50,569 nt of DNA from Halopenitus salinus (GTDB lineage: Archaea > Halobacteriota > Halobacteria > Halobacteriales > Haloferacaceae). The notes under the pieces are model-generated. The model did no database searches. It was not told where the DNA came from and saw only the letters and a program-made list of their open reading frames with translations. Positions 16,758 to 24,846 of this stretch are shown piece by piece; position 1 is the first letter of the stretch; each line of letters starts with the position of its first letter. A program made the translations under genes and the position numbers. The stretch is from NCBI RefSeq assembly GCF_042662125.1, contig NZ_JBHSXL010000013.1, positions 1 to 50,569 on the forward strand, given 5' to 3'.

Positions 16758-17129
16758 ATGAGCGAGTTGACCGTCGTCGTCGACGGACGGGAGTTCGCGG
16801 CCAGCTGGACGAACGAGAACCCGAAGACGCGTTCGGCGATCGCCGACGCGCTTCCCCTCGAGGGGAGAGCCTCGCGGTGGGGCGACGAGCTGTACTTCTC
16901 GAGCGACGTCGAGGCCCAGATCGAGGACGCCCGCGAGACGGTCGAGGAGGGAACGCTCGCCTACTGGCCCCAGGGGCAGGCGATCTGTCTCTTCTGGGGT
17001 CCGACGCCGGCGAGCACGGACGAGCGACCGCGGGCGGCCTCGCCGGTGAACGTCTTCGCCCGAGTGGCGGCTCCGAGCGCGCTCGACGACGTCGACGGCG
17101 GGGCACGAATGCGGCTGTCGGCGGAGTAA
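16758..17129 (+). CDS. Cyclophilin-like fold protein (DUF3830-type)
   Basis: 123 residues from ATG 16758; an ATG at 16731 would add nine residues (MSLEHTGSP) and is less natural. The body reads MSELTVVVDGREFAASWTNE, then RWGDELYFSSDVEA and TLAYWPQGQAICLFWGPTP. These strands, with the Gly-x-x-Ile-x-x-Phe-x-Gly-pattern, fit the small cyclophilin-like beta-barrel family (DUF3830/TM1367-like). These proteins lack proven isomerase activity, and the role is unknown. It is separated from the zinc-finger protein at 17154 by 24 bases and is convergent with it. Confidence 0.7.
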   Translation: MSELTVVVDGREFAASWTNENPKTRSAIADALPLEGRASRWGDELYFSSDVEAQIEDARETVEEGTLAYWPQGQAICLFWGPTPASTDERPRAASPVNVFARVAAPSALDDVDGGARMRLSAE

Positions 17130-17153
17130 GATCGGTCGGATCGGTCTCGCGAG

Positions 17154-17288
17154 TCACTGCAGGTAGGACGGATCCTCGCCGTCACAGGACTCCTCGTGGC
17201 GACGCGCGTCCTCGCGATCGTCGAAAAGCATGCCGCAGACCTCACACGCGAACCAGGTCGATCCGTCCCGTTCGGTCGTAGTGACCAT
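17154..17288 (-). CDS. 44-residue C2HC zinc-finger protein
   Basis: Read from ATG 17288 to TGA 17154. The protein contains FACEVCGMLFDDREDARRHE followed by ESCDG, giving Cx2C-x13-Hx3C spacing typical of a small C2HC/C2H2-type finger. The fold would occupy nearly the whole protein. Such micro-proteins are common and conserved in haloarchaea; several affect motility, biofilm or lipid phenotypes, but this one has no assigned role. It is shorter than many gene callers' limits. It is in the same direction as the enolase-family gene that begins at 18418 and lies downstream of it (45 bases between), so it could be co-transcribed. Confidence 0.8.
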   Translation of the reverse strand: MVTTTERDGSTWFACEVCGMLFDDREDARRHEESCDGEDPSYLQ

Positions 17289-17332
17289 ACCTCACGATCG
17301 TCTCGAGGAGACTTGTAGGTTGTCCCGATCGG

Positions 17333-18418
17333 TCACCGCTTCGCGTACCGCTCCAGCCCGTCGAAGACGACGCCGTGTCCGGGGGTCTCAGATGGCCTAA
17401 AGCCCCCGTCGACCAGTTCGAGCGGCGTCTCGACGACCTCGTTGAGCACGGTGGAGTGATGTTCGATGAACGGGACGTTTCCGAAGGCGGCCGCGAGGTG
17501 GACGTGGATCGGCTCGACGTAGTGCGGCGAGACGGGCGTGTTCCAGAGGTCGGCGGTCTCGGCGACCGTCACCCACGGCGTGATCCCGCCGACGCGGGCG
17601 ACGTCCGGCTGGAGGAAGTCCGCGCCGCCCGACGCGAGCACCTGCTTGAACTGGGTCGTGTTGTAGACGTTCTCGCCGAGCGCGATGGGGACGTCGACGC
17701 GGTCGCGAAGCTCCGCGTAGGCGTCGAAATCGCCCTTCTCGAGCGGCTCCTCGAGCCACGCGATCGGCCGATCGAGGGCGTTGACGAACCGGCGAGCCTC
17801 GGCGACGGTGAACGAGCAGTTCGCGTCGACGAAGAGGCTGGCGTCGTCGGGCAGCTCGTCGTGGACGGCGCGGATCCGGGCCGCGTCCTCCGCGTGGCCG
17901 CGGCCGATCTTCATCTTCATGCCCGCAAACCCCTCGCGATCGACTCGCCGGGCGTTCTCGCGGAGACGGTCCTCGTCGAACTGGATCCATCCGCCGTTGG
18001 TCTCGTAGGCCGGGACGTGCTCGCGCGTTCCGCCGAGCAGGTCGTATAGCGGTCGGCCGGTCCGCTTGCCTTTCAGGTCCCAAAGCGCCGTGTCGACCGC
18101 GGCGATGGCGATCTCGGAGATCCCCTCGCGGCCCACGAAGGTGGTCTCGCCGCGAAGGTCGTGGTAGACCGCCCGCGGCGCGACCGGCGATCCCTCCACG
18201 ATGGGCGCGAGGACGTCCGTCAGGAACCGCTCGACCGTCGAGCCCCCCTCGCCGATCGTGTAGGTGAATCCGACTCCGCGGTCGCCCTCGTTCGTCTCGA
18301 GCGTCGCGGTCACGAGCTCCAGCTCGTCGAACGTCTGTGTCGCGTCCTCGAGCGCCTCCTCGTTGGGCACGCCGTAGAGTCCCGTCTCGACCGATTCGAT
18401 CGTGGCTTCCGTGGACAT
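17333..18418 (-). CDS. Mandelate racemase / muconate lactonizing enzyme family protein
   Basis: 361 residues. The N-terminal capping domain is followed by a TIM barrel with the KxK acid-base motif (GFAGMKMKIGRG), and metal ligands in LFVDANCSF (Asp), WLEEPLEKG (Glu) and IALGENVYNTTQF (Glu). A His in PVSPHYVEPIHVHLA probably acts as the second acid-base. This pattern fits the mandelate racemase/sugar-acid dehydratase branch of the enolase superfamily. The reaction is removal of a proton alpha to a carboxylate; the sugar acid is unknown. With the DapA-family protein at 15402, it could form a dehydratase-aldolase pathway. It belongs to a different lineage from MenC next door, which shares the superfamily. 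Confidence 0.85.
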   Translation of the reverse strand: MSTEATIESVETGLYGVPNEEALEDATQTFDELELVTATLETNEGDRGVGFTYTIGEGGSTVERFLTDVLAPIVEGSPVAPRAVYHDLRGETTFVGREGISEIAIAAVDTALWDLKGKRTGRPLYDLLGGTREHVPAYETNGGWIQFDEDRLRENARRVDREGFAGMKMKIGRGHAEDAARIRAVHDELPDDASLFVDANCSFTVAEARRFVNALDRPIAWLEEPLEKGDFDAYAELRDRVDVPIALGENVYNTTQFKQVLASGGADFLQPDVARVGGITPWVTVAETADLWNTPVSPHYVEPIHVHLAAAFGNVPFIEHHSTVLNEVVETPLELVDGGFRPSETPGHGVVFDGLERYAKR

Positions 18419-18471
18419 TCACTTCGGGGTCCTCCCGGTTCGAGATAAAGGTGTGGGATGTGCCGACGCAG

Positions 18472-19518
18472 TCACTCCCCGAATACGACCTCGTCGAAGG
18501 CCGCTCCCGCGATCCCCGGCCCGTCCGGGACCTCGATGCGTCCGTCCTCGACGGGCGCCGGGTCCGGGGAGAGGTCCTCGCGCAGAAGCGACCCGGTCGC
18601 CAGGCCACAGGGAAGAACGTCGGGGATCGCGGCGGCGGCGTGGACCGCGGCCGTGCGCGCGATCGCGGCGTCGATGGTGGTCGTCACGACCGGCTCGACG
18701 TCCGCCTCGCGGGCCGCACGCGCCGTCTCGACCGTCCGCTCGACGCCGCCGAGTACCATCGGCTTGCAGACGACCACGTCCGCCGCACCCGACTCGAGGA
18801 CGCGGTCGATTCCCACCTCGGCGATCGACTCGTCGAGCGCGAGGTCGATGCGACACTCCTCGTGGAGCGCCCGATGACCGCGCAGATCGGCCGCCGGAAG
18901 CGGCTGTTCGACGTAGCTGACGCCCATCCTCGCGAATTCGTGTAGGGCTCGACGCGCGGTCGCACGGTCCCACCCGCCGTTGGCGTCGGCTCGGAGTTCG
19001 ATCGCCGGTCCGACCTCGCGTTGGACCGCACGCACGCGCTCGAGGTCACGTTCGAGCGCGCCGGCTCCGACCTTCACCTTGAGCGCACGGGAGCCGTCCT
19101 CGACGGCGAGTCGCGCCTCGCGTGCGGCCGCCTCCGGGTCGCCGTCGCCGATCGTGGCGTTGACCGGAACGTATCCGGCGGGCTCGGAAAGCCCGGCACG
19201 TTCGGCGAGGAGAGCCGCGAGCGACGTTCCCTCGAAGCGGGCGGCCGCGTCCGCGCGAGCCAACGTGACGCCGTGGCGGGCCGCCGGCGTCTCGAGGGTC
19301 GGATCACGATTCCCGTCCGCGAACGCGAAGAGCGCGCTCCGACAGGCCTCGTACGATTCGGTCCATCCGGGAAGCGGCGTGGCCTCGCCGACGCCGCGCG
19401 CCGAGACGTCGTCCTTCTCGGGAGCGACGCCGATGGTCCAGCCGCGGCGCTCGAGGACCTCCGTGCGAGCGGTCCCGAGCGGGCTGTCGAGTTCGACGGT
19501 GAACGGGGTCGTGCGCAT
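18472..19518 (-). CDS. menC: o-Succinylbenzoate synthase
   Basis: 348 residues, enolase superfamily. The Lys pair is in SRALKVKVGAGA; metal ligands are in ELRADANGGWD (Asp), VSYVEQPLPAADL (Glu) and IDLALDESIAE (Asp/Glu); the second catalytic Lys is in DVVVCKPMVLGG. This is the MenC arrangement, with N-terminal start RTTPFTVELDSPLGTARTEV. It dehydrates SHCHC to o-succinylbenzoate in menaquinone synthesis. It lies 30 bases downstream of menA and in the same direction, so the two are probably one transcript; menB is at 22325. The protein is long for bacterial MenC but normal for haloarchaea. Confidence 0.9.
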   Translation of the reverse strand: MRTTPFTVELDSPLGTARTEVLERRGWTIGVAPEKDDVSARGVGEATPLPGWTESYEACRSALFAFADGNRDPTLETPAARHGVTLARADAAARFEGTSLAALLAERAGLSEPAGYVPVNATIGDGDPEAAAREARLAVEDGSRALKVKVGAGALERDLERVRAVQREVGPAIELRADANGGWDRATARRALHEFARMGVSYVEQPLPAADLRGHRALHEECRIDLALDESIAEVGIDRVLESGAADVVVCKPMVLGGVERTVETARAAREADVEPVVTTTIDAAIARTAAVHAAAAIPDVLPCGLATGSLLREDLSPDPAPVEDGRIEVPDGPGIAGAAFDEVVFGE

Positions 19519-19548
19519 TGGTGGTGATGGGTGGGCGGGAGGCGAGCC

Positions 19549-20526
19549 TCAGATCGCCAGCCCGATCGCGAACAGGACGGCGTGAGCCGCCAACAGCTTT
19601 CCGGTGCGTTCGAGGGCCGGGTTGAGGGCCTCGCCGCCGGTCTCGGTCGCGATCGTTCGAACGAGCGGGACGGCGAGGGGGACGGTCGCGAGCGGCGCGA
19701 GCGCCGTGAGGCCGTATCCGTCGGCGCCGAACGCGAACCAGACCGGAACGAGGTAGGCGAGCGCGGTCAACGCGGCGAACTGTATCCGGGAGAACCCATA
19801 CCCGAACCGGACGGCGAGGGTGCGCTTTCCGGTCGTCGCGTCCTCCTCGCGGTCGCGGACGTTGTTGACGACGAGGACGTTCGTCGAGAGCGCGGCGACG
19901 GGCAGGCTCGCGATCACGGCCTGCAGCGTGACCGTTCCGGAGGGGATCGAGACCGGAAACGCGGGGGCGAGAAGCGCCGCCGCCTGCACGTAGTAGGTCC
20001 CGGTCACCGCCACGAGGCCGAAGAAGACGAACACGAAGACGTCGCCGAGCCCGTGGTACCCGAGGGGATAGGGCCCGCCGGTGTAGGCGATCCCGGCCGC
20101 GATCGACGCGATCCCGACGACGAGGATCGGGACCCCGCCGACTCCGACGAGGTAGATCCCGACGAGGACCGCGAGTCCGAAGACCGCCCACATCGCACGT
20201 TTGACCGCCGGCGGCTCGATGATGCCCGAAGCGGTGACCCGGGTGAACCCCTCGCGGTCGGGAGTGTCCGCGCCGCGAGCGGCGTCGTAGTAGTCGTTCG
20301 CGAAGTTGGTCCCGATCTGGATCAACGCGGCGCCGAGGAGGGCGGCGAACGCCGGAAGCGGCGCGAACACGCCGTCGTGGGAGGCGATCCCGACGCCGAC
20401 GATCACCGGGGCGGCCGCCGCAGGGAGGGTCTGGGGGCGGGCCGCGAGGATCCAGGCCCTGGCTCGCGAGACCTCCGTGGTTCTCATTGCCGGTGGTTCG
20501 GGAGGGTCGTCCCTGAAGGTTGCCAT
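19549..20526 (-). CDS. menA: 1,4-Dihydroxy-2-naphthoate polyprenyltransferase
   Basis: 325 residues, UbiA superfamily. The first Asp-rich motif is TNFANDYYDAARGAD (NDxxD type) and the second is NVRDREEDATTGKRTLAVR. About eight to nine helices surround them. This matches MenA, which prenylates dihydroxynaphthoate in the cytoplasmic membrane. The start could be ATG 20526 or the internal ATG 20487 (MRTTEVSRARAWILAARP), since the first 13 residues are acidic and not obviously needed. menC follows after 22 bases between stop and start. Confidence 0.92.
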   Translation of the reverse strand: MATFRDDPPEPPAMRTTEVSRARAWILAARPQTLPAAAAPVIVGVGIASHDGVFAPLPAFAALLGAALIQIGTNFANDYYDAARGADTPDREGFTRVTASGIIEPPAVKRAMWAVFGLAVLVGIYLVGVGGVPILVVGIASIAAGIAYTGGPYPLGYHGLGDVFVFVFFGLVAVTGTYYVQAAALLAPAFPVSIPSGTVTLQAVIASLPVAALSTNVLVVNNVRDREEDATTGKRTLAVRFGYGFSRIQFAALTALAYLVPVWFAFGADGYGLTALAPLATVPLAVPLVRTIATETGGEALNPALERTGKLLAAHAVLFAIGLAI

Positions 20527-20667
20527 CCGCCCCGCTCGGTGTCACTCGATCGTCGATCGGCGAACACCGGCCTCGAAGGCACCCGAGCGCTCGCGAACGA
20601 GAGTGGGGAGACCCCGTGGCTTTATGCATGGGACGGGCGCCAGGATTGACGGCCCACGGCGTATTCC

Positions 20668-20982
20668 TCAGAGGACGCCTCTGAAGAGCAGGACCGCAGA
20701 AACACCGGAGATGAGGGCGAGAAGGACGTTCTCGCTGCGCCACATCACGAGGAGGACCACCACGGCTGCGCTCCACTCCGCGGGGCCGGCGCTCGTCAGC
20801 TCGGGACCGAGGATGGAGACGATGATCGCACCGGGAAGCATCTCGAGTCCGGATTCAACTCGATCCGAGACGGTGAGACGTCCGAGAAGCCACAGTCCTC
20901 CCGCTTTCGTCGCGTAGGTCGTAACGCTCATCGCGAGGATGACGGCCACGACGAACGGTTCCAGCTGGAGTCTACCGATCAA
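20668..20982 (-). CDS. azlD: AzlD-family small subunit of a branched-chain amino-acid exporter
   Basis: 104 residues from TTG 20982, overlapping the azlC end by 11 bases. It has four hydrophobic helices, with motifs MSVTTYATKAGGLWLLGRL and VLLVMWRSENVLLALISGV, as in AzlD proteins. The TTG start is chosen because of the overlap and the N-terminus MIGRLQLEPFVVAVILAM. AzlC and AzlD together export branched-chain amino acids or related compounds. A partner azlC is directly upstream, so the pair should work as one transporter. Confidence 0.8.
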   Translation of the reverse strand: MIGRLQLEPFVVAVILAMSVTTYATKAGGLWLLGRLTVSDRVESGLEMLPGAIIVSILGPELTSAGPAEWSAAVVVLLVMWRSENVLLALISGVSAVLLFRGVL

Positions 20983-21718
20983 ACCGGATCACCTCCACGA
21001 GGCTGCCCGCGACTCCCCCGAGAAGGATGTACCACCGTCCGGGTAGATGCTGTGCACTGACGACGGCGACGCCGAAGGCGGTTATCCAGGGTAGCAGATT
21101 CGATTTACCCTCCCAGATGCCGACCGCAATGGCGATGAAGACGGCCGTGAGGACGAAATCGAGCCCGTACCGTGAGGGGTCACCGATCACACCGCCGGCG
21201 ATCGAACCGACGACTGTCGCGGCGATCCAGAACGACCAGATCGCGAGCCCGCTTCCGAGGAGATACGCACCCTGTCGGCTCCCGGATTTGAGCTTTCCCA
21301 TGGTGAGCGCCCAGTTTTCGTCCGCGGTAAAGAAGACGCTCCCGTACGCCTTCGACGGGGAGAGCTGACGGAACCACGGTCGCAGCGCAGCCCCCATCAG
21401 CACGTATCGGAGATTGACGACGAGCGTCGTCCCGACGACGGCGATCACGGGGATCGGAGTTTCCCAAAGCGTAATCGCGATCAGTTGGGCAGCCCCCGCG
21501 AGAACGGTCGCGCTCATGAGGGCCGCTTCCGCGACGGTTAAGCCGGCCTGTCGGGCGAGGACCCCGAAAACGATCCCGTACCCGGAAACGCCGAGCGCGA
21601 TCGGGATACACTCGATGAAACCGTCCCGCAGGCCTCCAGCGGAAAATCGCATGGTCGGCTCGCTTCGTGTCTCCGTCCGATCCGATCCGTCTGTCGTCTC
21701 AGAGCTCATTCCTTCCAT
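20972..21718 (-). CDS. azlC: AzlC-family branched-chain amino-acid exporter, large subunit
   Basis: 248 residues. After an acidic 30-residue leader (could also start at ATG 21709), it has the AzlC signature GFIECIPIALGVSGYGIVFG, then AALMSATVLAGAAQLIAI and NLRYVLMGAALRPWFRQLS, with about seven helices. It is paired with AzlD by an 11-base overlap. Family members export branched-chain amino acids or toxic analogues such as azaleucine. The HTH gene at 21829-22182, on the same strand 110 bases upstream, could regulate it. Confidence 0.85.
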   Translation of the reverse strand: MEGMSSETTDGSDRTETRSEPTMRFSAGGLRDGFIECIPIALGVSGYGIVFGVLARQAGLTVAEAALMSATVLAGAAQLIAITLWETPIPVIAVVGTTLVVNLRYVLMGAALRPWFRQLSPSKAYGSVFFTADENWALTMGKLKSGSRQGAYLLGSGLAIWSFWIAATVVGSIAGGVIGDPSRYGLDFVLTAVFIAIAVGIWEGKSNLLPWITAFGVAVVSAQHLPGRWYILLGGVAGSLVEVIRFDR

Positions 21719-21828
21719 CCTCCGACCAACGCAGCCGGTTGTCAGTCGTCGACACCACGGTCACGACTCGGGTACGAGGTGAAATCGCCTAAAAGCTCGG
21801 AGAACTCGATTTCTCCTCGAGCGACGAC

Positions 21829-22182
21829 CTATTCGTATCGGTGAATTCGACCTTCGGAGAGCACGCTCCCGAACAACTCCTCACCGCGCTCGGATAGCGT
21901 ATACGACCCACCCTGGTTGTGAACGAACCGGTCAAGCTGACGGAGGTGGTAGTTGAGTTTCCCCTTATCGTCGATCGAGATCGAGTCTCGAAGCTCCGTG
22001 TAGGTGATCGGGCTCGATCGGTCGTGTAGGGAGACGAGGATCTCCAACCGGGTCGTATTCGAGAGAACTTCGAACACGGTGGTCGCATCCTCGATCTCGG
22101 ACGTTTTGAGGGGCTCACTCGAGCGCTGAATCTCGCGGCCCCTAAAGTCACTATCGGGCCAGAGCCATTCGGGGATAGCCAT
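21829..22182 (-). CDS. Winged-helix regulator next to azlCD
   Basis: I set the start at ATG 22182 because a TATA-like box (22205-22213) sits 27 bases ahead of it; upstream ATG codons at 22225 and 22269 would give 132 and 146 residues. The product is 117 residues. After about 30 residues (MAIPEWLWPDSDFRGREIQ) comes a winged helix: VFEVLSNTTRLEILVSLHDR, then YTELRDSISIDDKGKLNYHL and HNQGGSYTLSERGEELFGSV. This is an ArsR/HTH_20-like fold without metal-site cysteines. The position suggests control of azlCD or of menB, but the ligand is unknown. Confidence 0.75.
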   Translation of the reverse strand: MAIPEWLWPDSDFRGREIQRSSEPLKTSEIEDATTVFEVLSNTTRLEILVSLHDRSSPITYTELRDSISIDDKGKLNYHLRQLDRFVHNQGGSYTLSERGEELFGSVLSEGRIHRYE

Positions 22183-22204
22183 GGTAGAACCGTTCTCGAC
22201 GATG

Positions 22205-22213
22205 AATAATAAA
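22205..22213 (-). promoter_or_regulatory. TATA-like box for the HTH gene
   Basis: On the minus strand the text reads TTTATTATT, centred 27 bases before the ATG at 22182. It stands out in an otherwise GC-rich stretch and supports the shorter start. Confidence 0.45.
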
Positions 22214-22324
22214 TCATGCTCGGTCATTCGTGGCTTCCGGGCGATCGGCCTCCGTTGCCCCCGAATCACTCGAGGACCAAAGCGGGATTCGGCCGACGAT
22301 CCGGACCGACGTATCTCGATCCCG

Positions 22325-23236
22325 TTAATAGTGCCAGGGATACTCGCGGAACTCGGGTTCTCGACCCTCGAGGAACGCGTCGCGTCCCTCCTCCGCCTCC
22401 TCGGTCATGTAGGCGAGCCGGGTCGCCTCGCCGGCGAACAGCTGTTGGCCGACCATCCCGTCGTCGGAGAGGTTGAACGCGTACTTCAACATCCGCATCG
22501 CGGTCGGACTCTTTTTCGTCATCTCGTCGGCCCACTCCAGCGCGACCGTCTCGAGGTCCTCGTGGGGGACGACCTCGTTGACCATCCCCATGTCCGCGGC
22601 CTCCGTCGCCGAGTAGGTCTTCCCGCGGAAGAACACCTCCCTGGCGCGCTTTTGGCCGATCTGTTTGGCGAGATACGCCGACCCGAACCCGCCGTCGAAG
22701 GAGGCGACGTCGGGGTCGGTCTGGAGGAACTTCGCCTCCTCCTCGCTCGCGAGGGTGAGGTCACAGACGACGTGCAGCGAGTGGCCGCCGCCGACGGCCC
22801 ATCCCGGAACGACGGCGACCACGGGTTTGGGCATGAAGCGGATCAGCCGCTGGACCTCGAGAACGTGGAGTCGGCCGGCCCGTGCCTCCCGGACGAGGTC
22901 GTCCTCCTCCTCGCCGGCCTCGTCGTCCTCGCGGTACTCGTAACCCGATCCGCCCCGGACGGACTGGTCGCCGCCGGCCGAGAATGCCCAACCGCCGTCC
23001 TTCGGGGAGGGGCCGTTTCCGGTGAGGAGCACACATCCCACGTCCGCCTGCTTGCGGGCGTGATCGAGGGCCGCGTAGAGCTCGTCGACGGTTCCCGGCC
23101 GGAACGCGTTTCGGACCGCGGGCCGGTCGATCGCGATCCGGACCGCCGGAACGTCGACCGCGCGGTGGTAGGTGACGTCCTCGAACTCCTCTGTCACCGG
23201 CTCCCAGGCGTCCGGATCGAAGATCTCCGAGACCAT
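22325..23236 (-). CDS. menB: 1,4-Dihydroxy-2-naphthoyl-CoA synthase
   Basis: 303 residues, crotonase superfamily. The MenB marks are visible: GWAFSAGGDQSVRG (oxyanion-hole and active-site loop), PVVAVVPGWAVGGGHSLHVV, and LQTDPDVASFDGGFGSAYLA (conserved Asp/Ser residues of MenB). It closes the naphthoate ring from o-succinylbenzoyl-CoA. An Asp/Glu-rich insertion (EYREDDEAGEEEDDLVRE) separates two active-site loops, as in other haloarchaeal copies. It is on the same strand as menA and menC, 1.8 kb away, with azlCD and an HTH gene between. menD, menE and menF are not in this window. Confidence 0.93.
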   Translation of the reverse strand: MVSEIFDPDAWEPVTEEFEDVTYHRAVDVPAVRIAIDRPAVRNAFRPGTVDELYAALDHARKQADVGCVLLTGNGPSPKDGGWAFSAGGDQSVRGGSGYEYREDDEAGEEEDDLVREARAGRLHVLEVQRLIRFMPKPVVAVVPGWAVGGGHSLHVVCDLTLASEEEAKFLQTDPDVASFDGGFGSAYLAKQIGQKRAREVFFRGKTYSATEAADMGMVNEVVPHEDLETVALEWADEMTKKSPTAMRMLKYAFNLSDDGMVGQQLFAGEATRLAYMTEEAEEGRDAFLEGREPEFREYPWHY

Positions 23237-23303
23237 ATCCCACCTGGGTCGGGGGAGATGTTAAAACTCGCCGGGTTCGCGGCTCGCGAGCGTCGCGCGG
23301 AGG

Positions 23304-23534
23304 CTATCCGTCGTCCCGATCCACGTCTCCGTCCCCGTTCGCGTCTCCATCTCCGTCCCCGTTCGCGTCCACGTTCTCCTCCAGCACGTCCCGAAGCGCG
23401 TCGATGTGCCCCTCGAGGACCGAGAGCGTCGCGTCGGCGTCAGCGTAGCCCTGGTCGTACTCCCCCAGCGTGACGTCGGCGTCCTCGAGGAACTCCTCGA
23501 TCGCCCGGCGCGGATCGCGGGTATCGCCGCTCAT
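23304..23534 (-). CDS. 76-residue acidic protein, unknown function
   Basis: The N-terminal 55 residues are probably helical (DPRRAIEEFLEDADVTLGEY, then LSVLEGHIDALRDVLEENV). The tail is a low-complexity Asp/Gly repeat (about 20 residues of DGDGD-type units). The tail DNA consists of repeated 'GTCCCCGTTCGCGTC'-like units, which explains the repetition. No family is recognised. It lies 60 bases after the AbrB-PhoU gene, on the same strand, and might be co-transcribed with it. Confidence 0.55.
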   Translation of the reverse strand: MSGDTRDPRRAIEEFLEDADVTLGEYDQGYADADATLSVLEGHIDALRDVLEENVDANGDGDGDANGDGDVDRDDG

Positions 23535-23594
23535 GGACGCGACTCGGAGCTGGAGTCCGTTAAAGACGCCGTTCGGACGCCACGTCGATCGATC

Positions 23595-24623
23595 CTACCG
23601 GATCTCGACGTGTTCGGACTCCTCGTTGAGCGCGAGGTTGGCCGCGATCTCCGCGTTCCGCATCGCGTACTCCGCGGTGTGTTGGAGGCTGACGAGTACC
23701 TCTCTGACGCGCAACACCTCGTCGTTGTCCAGCTCGGGGAGGTCGTTGAGGATGTCCGACTCGCGGTCGCTTATCTCGTGAAAGAGGGCGCGACACTCCA
23801 CGGTGAGGTCGTAATCGCGCTCCGCGACGGAACGGACCGCCATCGCCGTGAGCTCGTCGACCTGGTCCGTGAACTCGCGGATCCGCCGCATCGTGGACTG
23901 GTCGATGTCGAGGGTGTGGTTCTCGGTGTCGATGACGATCTCCGCGATGTCCTCCGCGTTGTCGGCGGTGAGTTCGAGGTTCTTCGCGACCGAGCGGTAG
24001 CCGATGAGGGGAAAGCCCGAATCGAGACCGACGGCCCGGGTCAGGTTCGGGTTCTGGTAGGCGGTGAAGATGAGCCGCAACATCAACACGAATATCTTGT
24101 TCGCCTGCCGTTCGCGGTTCAACGCGCGCTGGGCGAGATCGGTGTTGCCGTGTGCGAGCGCCTTGACGGCCTCGCCGCGCATCGTCGAACCCGTGTTCTC
24201 GAGCCGCTGCATGAGGTTGTCGAGCGTGAAGTCCTCGGGGTCGACCGAACACCGGATCGCGATGCTTTCGGGCGTCTCCTCGATGACGCCGAGACCCATG
24301 AGCTGGGTCTCCGCGCGGTAGACCGCGTTGATGTGGTCGCTTCCGAGCGGGCCGTCGCTCTCGACGTGGATCACCCGCCGTCCGAGCACGTACTGGGCGA
24401 CGATTGCCCGCTCCAGGGCGCCCGAATCGAGGTTGTCCGCGAAGATGGTCGCCTCCGATTCCTCCGTGCTCGCCGACTCGGGGAGCACCGTGAGCGTTCC
24501 CTTCCCGCCCATCCGAAGCGAGACCTCGTCGCCCTTTTCGACGTCGTGTTCGCTCGCCCACTCGGCCGGCAGCGTCATCGCCAGCGTCGAGGGACCGAGC
24601 CGCTGGACCTTCCGCGTTTCCAT
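23595..24623 (-). CDS. AbrB-PhoU fusion regulator (phosphate uptake regulator-like)
   Basis: The start is set at ATG 24623 (METRKVQRLGPSTLAMTLPA), because the AbrB/SpoVT domain begins there; an upstream ATG at 24677 would add an unlikely leader. Residues 1-60 are an AbrB-like DNA-binding domain with KGDEVSLRMGGKGTLTVLPE. Residues 100-340 are two PhoU-type helical bundles (GSTMRGEAVKALAHGNTDLA, TADNAEDIAEIVIDTENHTL and ECRALFHEISDRESDILNDL). Such proteins are widespread in haloarchaea and are thought to control phosphate transport. No pst genes are nearby, so the targets are elsewhere or unrelated. Confidence 0.85.
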   Translation of the reverse strand: METRKVQRLGPSTLAMTLPAEWASEHDVEKGDEVSLRMGGKGTLTVLPESASTEESEATIFADNLDSGALERAIVAQYVLGRRVIHVESDGPLGSDHINAVYRAETQLMGLGVIEETPESIAIRCSVDPEDFTLDNLMQRLENTGSTMRGEAVKALAHGNTDLAQRALNRERQANKIFVLMLRLIFTAYQNPNLTRAVGLDSGFPLIGYRSVAKNLELTADNAEDIAEIVIDTENHTLDIDQSTMRRIREFTDQVDELTAMAVRSVAERDYDLTVECRALFHEISDRESDILNDLPELDNDEVLRVREVLVSLQHTAEYAMRNAEIAANLALNEESEHVEIR

Positions 24624-24767
24624 ACCGTGCCGTATTGTTCCAGTGACCTTAACCCTATCCCTATGTACATTATACACGATCCCAGAAATACAAGGTATTG
24701 AACGCCGATCGTAAAGAAGTCGCTCGAGGAGCGTGTGTTCCCGTTTTGAGGGCGGGGCGTGTCGCTC

Positions 24768-24846
24768 TCACGCGATGATCCGCATCGTCCAGGTCACCCC
24801 ATGGTCCGAATCGTCCGGTCACGCGACGATCCGCATCATCCGCGTC
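24768..24846 (-). repeat. Imperfect direct repeat of the 3' end of the ATP-NAD kinase gene
   Basis: The text TCACGCGATGATCCGCATCG at 24769-24788 is repeated with two changes at 24819-24838, which is the gene's last codons and stop. Translated downstream of the stop, the copy reads TMRIIA-stop, against MMRIVA-stop at the real end. The copies are about 50 bases apart. This looks like an old tandem duplication of the gene tail. Confidence 0.6.

Noticed and set aside
19304..20776. Long open frame (490 codons) antisense and out of frame with menC/menA
   Set aside because: It is rich in Arg and Pro as expected from GC-rich antisense or off-frame reading, and overlaps genes with clear family motifs.
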